Assembly: GCF_016865425.1 (NCBI RefSeq)
Contig: NZ_AP023355.1
Coordinates: 5,020,198-5,084,197 of the forward strand
Direction: 5' to 3'
DNA length: 64,000 nucleotides
Origin: Actinocatenispora thailandica
GTDB taxonomy: Bacteria; Actinomycetota; Actinomycetes; Mycobacteriales; Micromonosporaceae
The number at the start of each line of letters is the position of its first letter. The first letter of the stretch is position 1. Positions 55,645-64,000 of the stretch are shown here, in pieces. The notes under the pieces are model-generated. The model made no database searches and had not been told where the DNA came from. It saw only the letters and a list, made by a program, of their open reading frames with translations. A program made the translations under genes and the position numbers.

Positions 55645-56439
55645 ATGGACACCAAACCCCGAATATCCGGTCCAAGCGAACGCGCGGTAGTGATCACCCG
55701 CGTCGGCGAGGGCCAATGGCATGCCCTGGAAGACGACCTGGTGGTCGGCCGCGGGCACGCGGCACGCCGGCCCGACGGACGCCTGTTCGTCAGCATCGAC
55801 GCCTGGCACGACGCCACCTTCGACCGCCTCGCCGAGGCGATGCTCGCCGCGCTGCCCGCGCCGCTGTACACGGTGGTCGACGAGGCCGACGCCGACCTGA
55901 CGGCCGGCTGGCAGCGGGCCGGGTTCACCATCCGGCGCCGCGAGTGGGAGTACGTCGTCCCGACCGACCCGCGCAGCACCGGGCTCGGTGAGATCCTGCC
56001 GCCCCCGGGCGTGACGATCGTGCCCGCCGGCCAGGCCGACGAAGGTCTGCTGCGGGCGCTGGACCGGGCGATCCGGGCCGAGGTCGAGGCGAGCGTCGGG
56101 TGGTGGCAGTCGATGCCCGCCGAGGTGCTTCCGCACCGCGACGGTGACACCATCGTCGACCCGTCGAAGTACGCGGTGGCCGCCGCACCGGACCGCTACC
56201 TGGGGCTGATCCGGGTCGTGACGGTGATCCGGCCGCGCGTCGGGCTGCTCGCGGTGCGCTCCGGCGAGCAGCGCCGGGGCATCGCGCGGGCGCTGCTTGC
56301 GCACGCGCTGGGGAGCCTGCACCGGTCCGGGTACACCGTGGCCTCGGCCGAGGTGCACGAGTCCAACCGGGCGGCCACCGCGCTGTTCGAGGGCGCCGGA
56401 GCCCGACCGGCGAGCAGCAACCTGGAGCTGGTGCGATGA
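55645..56439 (+). CDS. GNAT N-acetyltransferase
   Basis: A 264-residue protein from ATG 55645 behind GGACGGAG. The acetyl-CoA motif A is [28 protein letters not shown] and motif B is [18 protein letters not shown] first half (residues 20-110, [38 protein letters not shown]) looks like a second degenerate GNAT copy. The stop overlaps the start of an infA paralogue (ATGA), so the two proteins are made together. Confidence 0.87.
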   Translation: MDTKPRISGPSERAVVITRVGEGQWHALEDDLVVGRGHAARRPDGRLFVSIDAWHDATFDRLAEAMLAALPAPLYTVVDEADADLTAGWQRAGFTIRRREWEYVVPTDPRSTGLGEILPPPGVTIVPAGQADEGLLRALDRAIRAEVEASVGWWQSMPAEVLPHRDGDTIVDPSKYAVAAAPDRYLGLIRVVTVIRPRVGLLAVRSGEQRRGIARALLAHALGSLHRSGYTVASAEVHESNRAATALFEGAGARPASSNLELVR

Positions 56440-56660
56440 CCGCGCACAAGAACGTCATCGAGGTCGAGGGCCGGGTGGTCGCCTGCCTGCGCAGCGCGAT
56501 GTTCACCGTGGAGCTGGAGAACGGCCACCAGGTGCTCGCCCACGTCAGCGGGAAGATCCGCAAGCACTACATCAGGATCATGCTGGAGGACCGGGTACTG
56601 GTGGAGCTGCCGCCCTACGACCTGAGCCGCGGCCGGATCGTGTTCCGCTACCGCAACTAG
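56436..56660 (+). CDS. infA: Translation initiation factor IF-1 paralogue
   Basis: A 74-residue S1/OB-fold protein with the IF-1 core [53 protein letters not shown]. It is not in a ribosomal protein cluster, where the housekeeping copy sits, and it differs from typical actinobacterial IF-1 in the first 20 residues and in LEDRV. Translationally coupled to a GNAT acetyltransferase. Probably an accessory or stress IF-1. Confidence 0.9.
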   Translation: MTAHKNVIEVEGRVVACLRSAMFTVELENGHQVLAHVSGKIRKHYIRIMLEDRVLVELPPYDLSRGRIVFRYRN

Positions 56661-56846
56661 CCCGGGTCCGGTGACGCGGGATCCTGCACCCGGTCCGGGC
56701 GGTGTCGGGGATCCCGCGTGCCGGCCGGCCGCGCTCCAGGGTGTTCGGAGATTCCGAACGGGGATGCGGCGGCGCCGGTCGAGCCGCATCGGTCGCGGGC
56801 GGAACGTGGTGGGGACCGTACCGCCCGCGTCGGATCGAGGAGATTC

Positions 56847-58220
56847 GTGTCCGCAGCAACCGTCCCCGCTTCGCGTTCCCGGACCGCGCAACTCGTGGGG
56901 ATCTCCCTGGCCTACTTCATGGTGTTGCTGGACACCACGGTGCTCGCCGTGGCCGAACGCAGCATCATGGACTCGCTGCACACCGGCGTCGTCGGCGTCG
57001 GGTGGGCGACCACGACCTACACGATGGCGCTCGCCGCCGCGCTGGTGCTCGGCGGCAGCCTCGCCGACCGGTTCGGCGGCTACCCGGTGTTCGTGCTCGG
57101 GGTGGTCGGCTTCGGCGCCGCGTCGCTCGGCTGCGCGTTGTCCCCGACCCTCGGCGTACTGCTCGGGTTCCGGGCGCTGCTGGGGCTGTTCGCGGCGGCG
57201 ATCATCCCGAGCTCGCTCGGCCTGATCGCGAGCCTGTACCCGGAGCCGCGTTCCCGGGGGCGCGCGATCAGCGCCTGGGCGGCGATCAGCGGTGCCGCCA
57301 TGGCCGCCGGGCCGGTACTCGGCGGCTGGCTGATCGCCGTGGCCGGCTGGCGCGCGGTGTTCGTCCTCAACGTTCCGCTGGCGCTGGTCGTGGTGCTGCT
57401 GTGCCGGTCGCGGATCGCGAGTGCCCGGCGGGCCCGGGCGATCTCGTGGCTGCCGCACCTCGGGCTGGCCGCCACGCTGGCCACCGCGACGCTCGCGATC
57501 ACCCGGGCGGGTCAACGCTCCTGGCCGGAAGCCGCCGTGTTCGGGCTCGTCGCGCTGGCGCTCGGGTACGGCACGACGGTGGTGGATCGCGCTTCGCGGG
57601 CGCCGTTGATCCCCGGCTCGCTGCGCCGCAACCGTCCGGTGTGGACGGCGTTCGGCTGGGGCGCCGCCGTCAACTTCGCGCTGACCACGGTGATCTTCTC
57701 GATCCCGCTGCTGCTCAACGCGAGCCCGGCGCGGGCCGGCGCGACGCTTCTGCCCATGACGCTGCTGATGGCCGTCAACCCGCTGGTCACCGGGCGCCTC
57801 GTCGCCGCCTACGGTCCGGTACTGCCGATCCGGATGGGTTTCGTGGCGTTCCCGATCGGCCTGTGCCTGGCGGCCGTCGCGGTGACCGGTCAGCACCACG
57901 CCGTCGTGCTCGGCGTCGGGCTGCTGCTGTGTGGCCTCGGCGTCTCGTGGACGTTGCCCGCGCTGGTCGGGTTCGCCGTGAACCATGCCGCACCGGAGGT
58001 CGCCGGCTCGGTCGGCGGCATCCTCAACGCCACCCGCCAGGTCGGCGCCACCGTCGCCGCCGCGGTCGCCGCCGCCGTCCTGACCCCCCGCACGCCGGCG
58101 CTACCGCTGCTGATCGCGGCGGCGGTCTGCGTGCTCGGCCTGGCCAGCACGGTGGTACGACACCGTACCCGCGGCCGGGAACGCGCGCCCGAGCTGCCCG
58201 CAGAGCGGGTCTCGAACTGA
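56847..58220 (+). CDS. MFS exporter (DHA2-like)
   Basis: A 457-residue protein from GTG 56847 behind GAGGAG. It has fourteen hydrophobic spans by eye. Motifs include FMVLLDTTVLAVAERSIMDSLHTG in the first span, GGSLADRFGGYPVFVLG in loop 2-3 and ISAWAAISGAAMAAGPVLGGWLI (antiporter motif C) in span 5. Drug or metabolite efflux by proton antiport is likely. Confidence 0.9.
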   Translation: MSAATVPASRSRTAQLVGISLAYFMVLLDTTVLAVAERSIMDSLHTGVVGVGWATTTYTMALAAALVLGGSLADRFGGYPVFVLGVVGFGAASLGCALSPTLGVLLGFRALLGLFAAAIIPSSLGLIASLYPEPRSRGRAISAWAAISGAAMAAGPVLGGWLIAVAGWRAVFVLNVPLALVVVLLCRSRIASARRARAISWLPHLGLAATLATATLAITRAGQRSWPEAAVFGLVALALGYGTTVVDRASRAPLIPGSLRRNRPVWTAFGWGAAVNFALTTVIFSIPLLLNASPARAGATLLPMTLLMAVNPLVTGRLVAAYGPVLPIRMGFVAFPIGLCLAAVAVTGQHHAVVLGVGLLLCGLGVSWTLPALVGFAVNHAAPEVAGSVGGILNATRQVGATVAAAVAAAVLTPRTPALPLLIAAAVCVLGLASTVVRHRTRGRERAPELPAERVSN

Positions 58221-58531
58221 GCGCCGTCCCCGGTGCCCGGCCGCTGCTGCGGGGCCGGCGCGAAGGTTCGAAAACCGGTTGCCGGCAGTGGGCGAGTCTG
58301 GCAGCCTGACCGGCGCGCTGCCACCACGCAGACGCGCTCACGGTGAGGAACGAAGCCAATGAACTCGGCGGGCCCCAGCGGCCGCCGCCGGCGCTGAACG
58401 GCTGCCCCGCGCAGCCGCACTGCCACGCCCTTCCGCGGCGGCCCCACGATGCGGTGTCACACACACCGCCGTTCTCCCCTGCCCCGCACCGTCGGGGCTT
58501 CGTTCGAGACTTCGTGAGGTTCTCAACCACC
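58221..58531. other. 311-bp intergenic region
   Basis: Contains a GC-rich imperfect hairpin near 58225-58262, probably the terminator of the exporter, and a 12-codon frame MNSAGPSGRRRR starting at 58360 that could be a leader. Nothing else is recognisable. Confidence 0.35.
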
Positions 58532-59296
58532 ATGGACACCCAGATTCAACGCTTCGCCGTGGCCAACCTTCGGCGCCGCCCGCTGGTCGTCGAGACCGGC
58601 GGGTTCGTCGCCGGTTTCAGCCCGGACACCGACAGCCCCTACCTCAACTACGCCACCCCGCTGCCCGGCGCCGCGCCGACCGCGGCCGACGTGGCCGGCC
58701 TGGTCGCCCAGTTCCGCGACCGCGATCTGCTGCCCCGGCTGGAGTTCGCGCCGCAGGCCGCACCCGAGGTCGAGCCGGCCCTGCGCGCGGCGGGCTTCAC
58801 CACCGAGGCGGTGCACGAGTACCTCGTGTGCGACCCGGCCACCTTGACGGTGCCGGCTGCCGGGTCGGTTCCCCGGGTGGCGACACCCGTCACCGACGAG
58901 CAGTACGCGGCGCTGGACGCCGCGCTCGGTGAGGCGTTCGGCGACGACTTCACCTCCTCCCCGGCGGGCGTGGCCCGGTTGCGGCGCACGCAGGACGGCG
59001 GCGGGGCGGTGCGTTTCGTACCGGCGGCCGACGGCGGCTGTGCCGGCGGGGCGGCCTGCTCGCCGCCGGCCGAGGACACCGCCGAGCTGGGCGGGGTCGG
59101 TACCCGGCCCGCGCATCGCGGGCGGGGCGTCGCGACCGCGGTGACCGCCGCGCTGGCCGGGGCGATGTTCGCCCAGGGAGCCGGATCGGTGTGGCTGGAG
59201 TACTCCGGTGACGGGTCGCGCCGGGTCTACGAGCGGGTCGGGTTCCGCCCGCGCGGCACCCGCCTCTACCTCTCGCTGCCCGCACAGCGGCCGTAG
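58532..59296 (+). CDS. GNAT-like acetyltransferase
   Basis: A 254-residue protein from ATG 58532. The second half has the acetyl-CoA loop TAELGGVGTRPAHRGRGVATAVTAALAGAMFAQGAGSVWLEYSGDGSRRVYERVGFRPRGTRLYLSL. The N-terminal half (PYLNYATPLPGAAPTAADVAGLVAQFRDRDLLPRLEFAP) is typical of two-domain GNATs. Substrate unknown. Confidence 0.85.
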   Translation: MDTQIQRFAVANLRRRPLVVETGGFVAGFSPDTDSPYLNYATPLPGAAPTAADVAGLVAQFRDRDLLPRLEFAPQAAPEVEPALRAAGFTTEAVHEYLVCDPATLTVPAAGSVPRVATPVTDEQYAALDAALGEAFGDDFTSSPAGVARLRRTQDGGGAVRFVPAADGGCAGGAACSPPAEDTAELGGVGTRPAHRGRGVATAVTAALAGAMFAQGAGSVWLEYSGDGSRRVYERVGFRPRGTRLYLSLPAQRP

Positions 59297-59355
59297 CGTC
59301 CGCCCGGGGAACCGCCGGCCTTGTCCGGCGGTCCCCCGCGCCTGAGGAGTCCTGC

Positions 59356-61005
59356 CTAGTCGAGGTGGCGGAGGCTGGACCAGATCTGCACCCAGCCGCC
59401 GCGCGGCCGGGAGCACTCGTAGATGGCGGCGTGTTGCGCGGTCTCCTCGGTGACGATGCCGCCGGGCAGGGTGATCGGCGCGATCTCGCGCACGCTCGAC
59501 CAGGCCCGGTGCAGGTAGCGGGTGTCGAACTCGCCGACGCACAGCACGTGGTCCGGGGTGGTACCGGGCGGTGGTCCCCACAGCAGGTATCCGTTGTGAC
59601 CGCTGGAGACCGGCAGTCGCAGCCCGTCGGCCGGGCCGAGCATGGTCAGCGCCCCGGCCTCCCCGTAGTTGCTGGTGAAGACGGTGGTACCGGGCGGCAT
59701 CGTCTTGGCGACCGCGGTGACCTGCCGGACGAACGAGGGCCAGCCGTAGGTCTCGACCGGCTGCGGGTTGACCGCGCGCAGCACGTTCTCCGCCCGGACC
59801 GGCAGTACGGGCAGGCCGAAGACGACGGCGAAGATCCCGCAGGTGACGATCGCGACCGGGTACCGCCAGCGCCGCCGCGGCGCCGTCGGTGCGCTGCGGG
59901 CCTCGAACCACACGCTGCCGGCGGCGAACAGCCCGATCAGCGCCGGCGCCGGGTAGTAGCTCTTGCCGCCGCTGGCGGTGAACACCACGATCGCGGTCGC
60001 CGCCACCACCAGGATCCACCGGTGGTGGCGGCCGGGCGCCGAGGCCAGCCAGCGGATCCCGAAGAACCACAGGGTGACCAGCGGCGGGCCGGCCAGCAGC
60101 AGGGCGAGTTCGGGCAGCTGGGCCAGCGAGCCGAGCGGGCCGCCCTGCTGCGCGGCCAGTACCGCGCTCATCTGCAGCTGCGGCCAGCCGTGCCCGGCGT
60201 CCCAGACCAGGTTGGGTACGGTCAGCAACACTGTCAGGCTGCCACCCAGCCACGGCTCGGCGGTACGCAGTGCGGCGCGGTGAAACAGCAGCACGCCCAC
60301 CGTGACGCCGAGCAGCAGCACGCCGATGGTGTCCTTGTTCTCCAACCCGATCCCGGCGACCGCACCGGCGACAAGCCAGGCCCGTACGGTGCCGGTACGC
60401 AGCGCCCGGGCCACGGTGAGGAACACGGCGGCCCAGGCCAGCTGGTCGAGCACGGTGGTACCGAACAGCATCGAGGCGGCGACGAACACCGGGCAGGCGG
60501 CGACGGCGCCGGCCGCGATCGTCTGTGCCCGGGTCCGCCCGCCGAGCTCGGCGGCCAGCGCGGCGACCAGCAGTACGCAGCCGAGCTGGGCGGCGATCGC
60601 GAGCAATCGCAGCGGCAGGACCCCGCCGGGCAGGTCGGCGGCGAGCCGGGCGAGCAGCGGCGCCAGCGGCGGCTGGTCGGGGTATCCCCAGGCGAGGTGG
60701 CGACCGGAGATCACGTAGTAGAACTCGTCGCGATGCCAGCCGAACCGGGTCGCCACCGCCAGGTGCACCAGGCCGGCGACGGCCACGACCGCCAGCACCG
60801 GCCGCCACGCGAGCGGCGCGCGACCGGACCTGGCCGCGCCATCGGAGGCGGGATCGTCCGCCCCAGGCCCGGTGCCGAGGTGCCCACCAGCGGCGGGGGC
60901 CTCCGGGCCAGGCGCGGAGGCGGAGTGCTCGCCGGGGGCTGGGGTGTCCGGGCGCTGCCGGGCGCCGGCGGGCTGGCCGGCCGGGGGTACTTCGAGGTCG
61001 GACAC
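59356..61005 (-). CDS. GT39/ArnT-like integral membrane glycosyltransferase
   Basis: A 549-residue protein from GTG 61005. After a disordered 70-residue N-terminus come about ten membrane spans. FGWHRDEFYYVISGRHLAWGYPDQPPLAPLLARL in the first outer loop carries the Asp-Glu pair of GT-C enzymes that use polyprenyl-phosphate sugars. The last 150 residues form an outer domain. Members include mannosyl and arabinose transferases; the sugar is not predictable. Transcribed with the TetR gene upstream of it, 25 bp apart. Confidence 0.87.
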   Translation of the reverse strand: MSDLEVPPAGQPAGARQRPDTPAPGEHSASAPGPEAPAAGGHLGTGPGADDPASDGAARSGRAPLAWRPVLAVVAVAGLVHLAVATRFGWHRDEFYYVISGRHLAWGYPDQPPLAPLLARLAADLPGGVLPLRLLAIAAQLGCVLLVAALAAELGGRTRAQTIAAGAVAACPVFVAASMLFGTTVLDQLAWAAVFLTVARALRTGTVRAWLVAGAVAGIGLENKDTIGVLLLGVTVGVLLFHRAALRTAEPWLGGSLTVLLTVPNLVWDAGHGWPQLQMSAVLAAQQGGPLGSLAQLPELALLLAGPPLVTLWFFGIRWLASAPGRHHRWILVVAATAIVVFTASGGKSYYPAPALIGLFAAGSVWFEARSAPTAPRRRWRYPVAIVTCGIFAVVFGLPVLPVRAENVLRAVNPQPVETYGWPSFVRQVTAVAKTMPPGTTVFTSNYGEAGALTMLGPADGLRLPVSSGHNGYLLWGPPPGTTPDHVLCVGEFDTRYLHRAWSSVREIAPITLPGGIVTEETAQHAAIYECSRPRGGWVQIWSSLRHLD

Positions 61006-61030
61006 GATGCTGCGGTCTCCGTTCGGGCGG

Positions 61031-61732
61031 TCAGCTTCCTGGGGTGGGCTCGGGCAGCAGCGCCGCGAGCAGCAGGTGGCGCACGGTGCGGCGGCAGGCG
61101 TCGTCGTCCAGGTCGGTGGAGTCGGGGTCGTCGAGCCGGTGCCAGGCGAACCAGGTGATCGTCTCGACGACGAACCGAGCCGCCGCCGGCACGTCGGGTA
61201 CCGGGCGCAGCGCACCGGACCGCAGGTGGCGCCGCAGCAGTTCGGCGAGCGCGGCAAGCAGCGTGCGCCGGCGCTGCACGAAGTAGTACTGCGCCAGCTC
61301 GGGCAGGTCGGGGGCGCACCGTTCGACCAGCGCGAGCAGGTGCCGGTTGCGTTCGACGAACGCGTACAGCTCGTCGATGACGGCGGCGAGTTCGTCGGCG
61401 ACCGCGACGTGCGGCCGGTGGCGGCCGGTCGCGGCGGTCAGTTCCGGCAGCGGGTCGTCGCCGGTCTCGACCGCGGCGGCGAACTGTTCGGCGGTCGGGG
61501 TCGGGACCGGGATGTCCAGCCGGGCCAGGGCATCGGGCCGGGCGAGCCGCAGCAGTGCCAGGTAGAGCAGCGCCGCCTTGCTCTTCGCGTAGGTGTAGAC
61601 GGCGCCGTGGCTGAGTTGCAGCTCCGTGGCCACGTCGGAGATCCCGGCCGCCCGGTAGCCGCTGGCCAGGAACACCCGTGCCGCGGCCTCGGCGATCTCC
61701 GCCACCGGTCGCGCCGGTACCCGTCCCCGCAT
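61031..61732 (-). CDS. TetR-family regulator
   Basis: A 233-residue protein. HTH at about 10-60: AEIAEAAARVFLASGYRAAGISDVATELQLSHGAVYTYAKSKAALLYLAL. A ligand-binding helical domain follows. A perfect dyad lies in its own promoter, so it is autoregulated and probably also controls the membrane glycosyltransferase downstream. Confidence 0.92.
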   Translation of the reverse strand: MRGRVPARPVAEIAEAAARVFLASGYRAAGISDVATELQLSHGAVYTYAKSKAALLYLALLRLARPDALARLDIPVPTPTAEQFAAAVETGDDPLPELTAATGRHRPHVAVADELAAVIDELYAFVERNRHLLALVERCAPDLPELAQYYFVQRRRTLLAALAELLRRHLRSGALRPVPDVPAAARFVVETITWFAWHRLDDPDSTDLDDDACRRTVRHLLLAALLPEPTPGS

Positions 61733-61744
61733 GGCCTCGATTAT

Positions 61745-61763
61745 TGACTGACTCAGTCAGTCA
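61745..61763. promoter_or_regulatory. TetR operator
   Basis: TGACTGACTCAGTCAGTCA is a perfect 9-1-9 palindrome, 13 bp before the TetR start codon. A further AGTCAA extends the right half. Confidence 0.85.
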
Positions 61764-62031
61764 GTCAATTCCCGAGCCGTCGACGTCTCGGTCGAGGCGC
61801 AGTACGGAACCGCATTCACCTCAATCACACACAATTCATCAGACTCGAACGAACCGACCCCTACCTGGCGCGGTGGCACCCCTGACGCTGTACGGACCGG
61901 GCGTGATCCAGGGCGTCCCGGAGAAACTGTCGGACAACTATTGACAGGTTCACTCGCGAACGATCAAACTCCAACGCGATCCACCGTTGTGCACCGGTGA
62001 GCCTCTACTGGGATGAACCAGGAGCCGCACG

Positions 62032-64000
62032 ATGTTGCGTTCGATCCCCCGCCTCGCCCCCACCCGCACCCGCCGGCCACGCCGGCGCACCCTGCTTCGT
62101 ACCGTCGCCGCCTGCGCGCTCGCGATGGCACTGCTCGTGACCGGCTTCGACGCCACCGCCGGCAGCGCCGCCCCGGCCCCCGATCCGGCGTCGACCACGG
62201 CGCACACCGTCACGTTCGACCAGTACTCGCTGCTGCTCGACGGCAAGCGGACCTACATCTGGTCCGGCGAGTTCCACTACTTCCGGCTGCCCAGCCCGGA
62301 CCTGTGGCGCGACGTGCTGCAGAAGATCAAGGCCGAGGGCTACAACGCGGTCTCGCTGTACTTCGACTGGGCCTACCACTCCCCCGAGCCCGGGGTGTAC
62401 GACTTCAGCGGCGTGCGCAACGTCGACCGGCTGCTCGACATCGCGCAGCAGGAGGGGCTGTACGTGATCGCCCGCCCGGGCCCCTACATCAACGGCGAGA
62501 CCAACGGTGGCGGGTTCCCGGGCTGGCTGACCACCCAGTCCGGCCGGGCGCGCAGTGACGCGCCGGACTACCTCGCCGCCGCCGACGAGTGGATGCACCG
62601 CATCGACGCGATCCTGGCCCGCCACCAGTACACCAACGGCACCGGGCCGGTGATCCTCTACCAGATCGAGAACGAGCTCGCCTCGACCGGTACGTCGCAG
62701 AAGAACTACCTGCAGCACCTGTACGACACCGTTCGGCACGACGGCATCACGGTGCCGATCTTCCACAACGACAAGGGCCGCAACGGCATCTGGGTGCCCA
62801 GCGGCAGCGACGTACCGGGTACGGTCCCCGGCCCGACGGACCTGTACGCGTTCGACGGCTACGGCGGCGGCTCCTGCCACAGCAACAACACCCCCGGCTC
62901 CCCCACCGTCGCGCCGGACTGGGGCATCTGGGGATCCGGCGGCGCCAAGGGCGGATCTACCGCCTCACCCGACACCCCCGGCTTCGTCGCCGAACGCGGC
63001 GGCGGCTGGTTCGACTACTGGGGCGGGCCCGGCAGCTACGACTGCCTGTCCCAGCAGCAGGGCTCCGGCTACGAGCGCGTCACCTACGGCACCGACATCG
63101 CCAACCGGCTGAGCATCCACAACGTCTACATGACCTACGGCGGCACCTCCTGGGGCTGGCTGCCCGCACCGGTGGTCTACAGCTCGTACGACTACGGCGC
63201 CGCGATCAGCGAGGCCCGGCAGATCCGGCCGAAGGCCACCACGATGAAGGAACTCGGCCTGTTCCTGCAGAGCGTCGAGCCGGTGACCAAGGTCGACAAG
63301 GGCGATCCGATCACCCCGTCGAGCTCCGAGATCAAGGTCTACCACGACGTCAACCCGGACACCGGAACGCACTTCTACGTCGCGATGCACGACCCGTCGA
63401 ACAGCACGTCCAACCGCACGTTCAGCTTCCCGGTCCGTACCGCGGACGGCAGCTACACCGTGCCGCAGCAGGGCGAGCTGCGCATCGACGGGCAGGACTC
63501 CAAGATCCTGACCGCCGACTACGACCTGGACTCCGCCGCCGGCGCCGCCAGCCCGCACCTGGTGTACTCCACCTCGCAGCTCATGACCCACCTGAACACC
63601 GCCAGCGGCCAGCTGGCCCTGCTGTACGCGCCGCACGGCGAGGACGGTGAGACCGTGCTGCGCTACGACGCGAAGCCGACGGTACGGGTGCTGTCCGGGT
63701 CGGTGGCCAGCAGCTACGACGCGGCCAGCGGCGACCTGCGGCTCGACTACGTACACGACGGTCTCGCCCGGGTCCGGATCACCCGCGGCGGACGGGATCC
63801 GCTGACGCTGCTGCTCGCCGACACCGACACCGCCGGTACCTTCTGGCGGCAGGACACCGCGGCCGGCCCGGTCCTGGAACGTGGCCCGGAACTGGTGCGC
63901 ACGGCCACCGCGCACGGCGCCAGCCTGCACCTGACCGGCGACACCACCGACCCCGCGCCGCTGGAGGTGTGGGGGCCGGCCAAGATCCGGTCGATCGTGT
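62032..64000 (+). CDS. Secreted GH35 beta-galactosidase (3' end outside the window)
   Basis: Open from ATG 62032 (AGGAGC upstream) to the window edge, 656 codons. The N-terminus RRPRRRTLLRTVAACALAMALLVTG is a signal peptide with a twin-arginine-like charge region. Catalytic domain: FDQYSLLLDGKRTYIWSGEFHYFRLP, ARPGPYINGETNGGGFPGWL, acid/base Glu215 in YQIENEL, and nucleophile Glu321 in VAERGGGWFDYWGG. It hydrolyses beta-galactosides outside the cell. The downstream beta domains are cut off. Confidence 0.92.
   Translation, partial: MLRSIPRLAPTRTRRPRRRTLLRTVAACALAMALLVTGFDATAGSAAPAPDPASTTAHTVTFDQYSLLLDGKRTYIWSGEFHYFRLPSPDLWRDVLQKIKAEGYNAVSLYFDWAYHSPEPGVYDFSGVRNVDRLLDIAQQEGLYVIARPGPYINGETNGGGFPGWLTTQSGRARSDAPDYLAAADEWMHRIDAILARHQYTNGTGPVILYQIENELASTGTSQKNYLQHLYDTVRHDGITVPIFHNDKGRNGIWVPSGSDVPGTVPGPTDLYAFDGYGGGSCHSNNTPGSPTVAPDWGIWGSGGAKGGSTASPDTPGFVAERGGGWFDYWGGPGSYDCLSQQQGSGYERVTYGTDIANRLSIHNVYMTYGGTSWGWLPAPVVYSSYDYGAAISEARQIRPKATTMKELGLFLQSVEPVTKVDKGDPITPSSSEIKVYHDVNPDTGTHFYVAMHDPSNSTSNRTFSFPVRTADGSYTVPQQGELRIDGQDSKILTADYDLDSAAGAASPHLVYSTSQLMTHLNTASGQLALLYAPHGEDGETVLRYDAKPTVRVLSGSVASSYDAASGDLRLDYVHDGLARVRITRGGRDPLTLLLADTDTAGTFWRQDTAAGPVLERGPELVRTATAHGASLHLTGDTTDPAPLEVWGPAKIRSIV

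Overview
The window is chromosomal DNA of a high-GC actinobacterium, roughly 70 % G+C by eye. Many GTG starts, Shine-Dalgarno sequences of the GGAGG type, a type VII secretion locus, ECF sigma, GntR, SARP/AfsR-like NB-ARC and XRE/MmyB-like regulators all point that way. A Micromonosporaceae-like organism would fit, but the genus cannot be read from the sequence.

Layout. 1-8000: the end of an amidohydrolase, a membrane-anchored beta-propeller protein, a DUF4232 lipoprotein, a cold-shock protein with a textbook terminator, a fatty-acid desaturase whose best-supported start codon is ATC, a DinB-like protein, an ECF42-type sigma factor with its DGPF/YCII partner and a matching promoter, and an EamA exporter. 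8070-11500: the most unusual part. It is a compact array of 25 tRNA genes with 25 different anticodons (18 amino acids; Phe and Asp missing), an HNH endonuclease gene inside it, several truncated or tRNA-like hairpins, and a perfect 20-bp inverted repeat around most of it. It then passes into three tRNA-like repeats about 143 bp apart that lead directly into a Ro60 (TROVE/vWA) gene. Ro60 binds Y RNAs, and bacterial Y RNAs are known to lie next to Ro60 genes and to mimic tRNA, so these repeats are good Y RNA candidates. 13.3-17.3 kb: a GntR-controlled catabolic operon (MHS transporter, SDR, enolase-superfamily dehydratase). 17.4-18.3 kb: two genes that have lost their 5' halves at one shared junction. 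18.3-23.5 kb: MarR/MFS pair, VOC protein, a proline-rich membrane protein, a DUF2199 protein.

24.5-28.7 kb: a three-gene operon made of an SF1 helicase, a large protein of unknown function and a Cas4/AddB-like protein with a four-cysteine Fe-S pattern. 28.9-32 kb: amidohydrolase/decarboxylase, SDR and small protein divergent from a LysR gene. 32-35 kb: a DUF4097 protein divergent from a regulator that joins an IS30-type HTH to a MarR-like domain over a cluster of GTTGC/GCAAC sites, then a Cmx-like MFS exporter. 35.1-46.4 kb: a type VII secretion locus with EccC, EccD, an EspI/MinD-like ATPase, a WXG100-like pair and a likely substrate operon, but no EccB, EccE or mycosin. An NB-ARC/TPR regulator follows. 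49-64 kb: ordinary accessory genes (isochorismatase-like, LysE, CGNR, a frameshifted aldo/keto reductase, XRE/MmyB-like, LysR, GNATs, a divergent infA paralogue, DHA2 exporter, GT39-like membrane protein, TetR with a perfect operator) and the start of a secreted GH35 beta-galactosidase cut by the window end.

The array, HNH gene, candidate Y RNAs and Ro60 could be one RNA-metabolism module of mobile or phage origin. That is an inference from adjacency and structure, not shown by the sequence alone.
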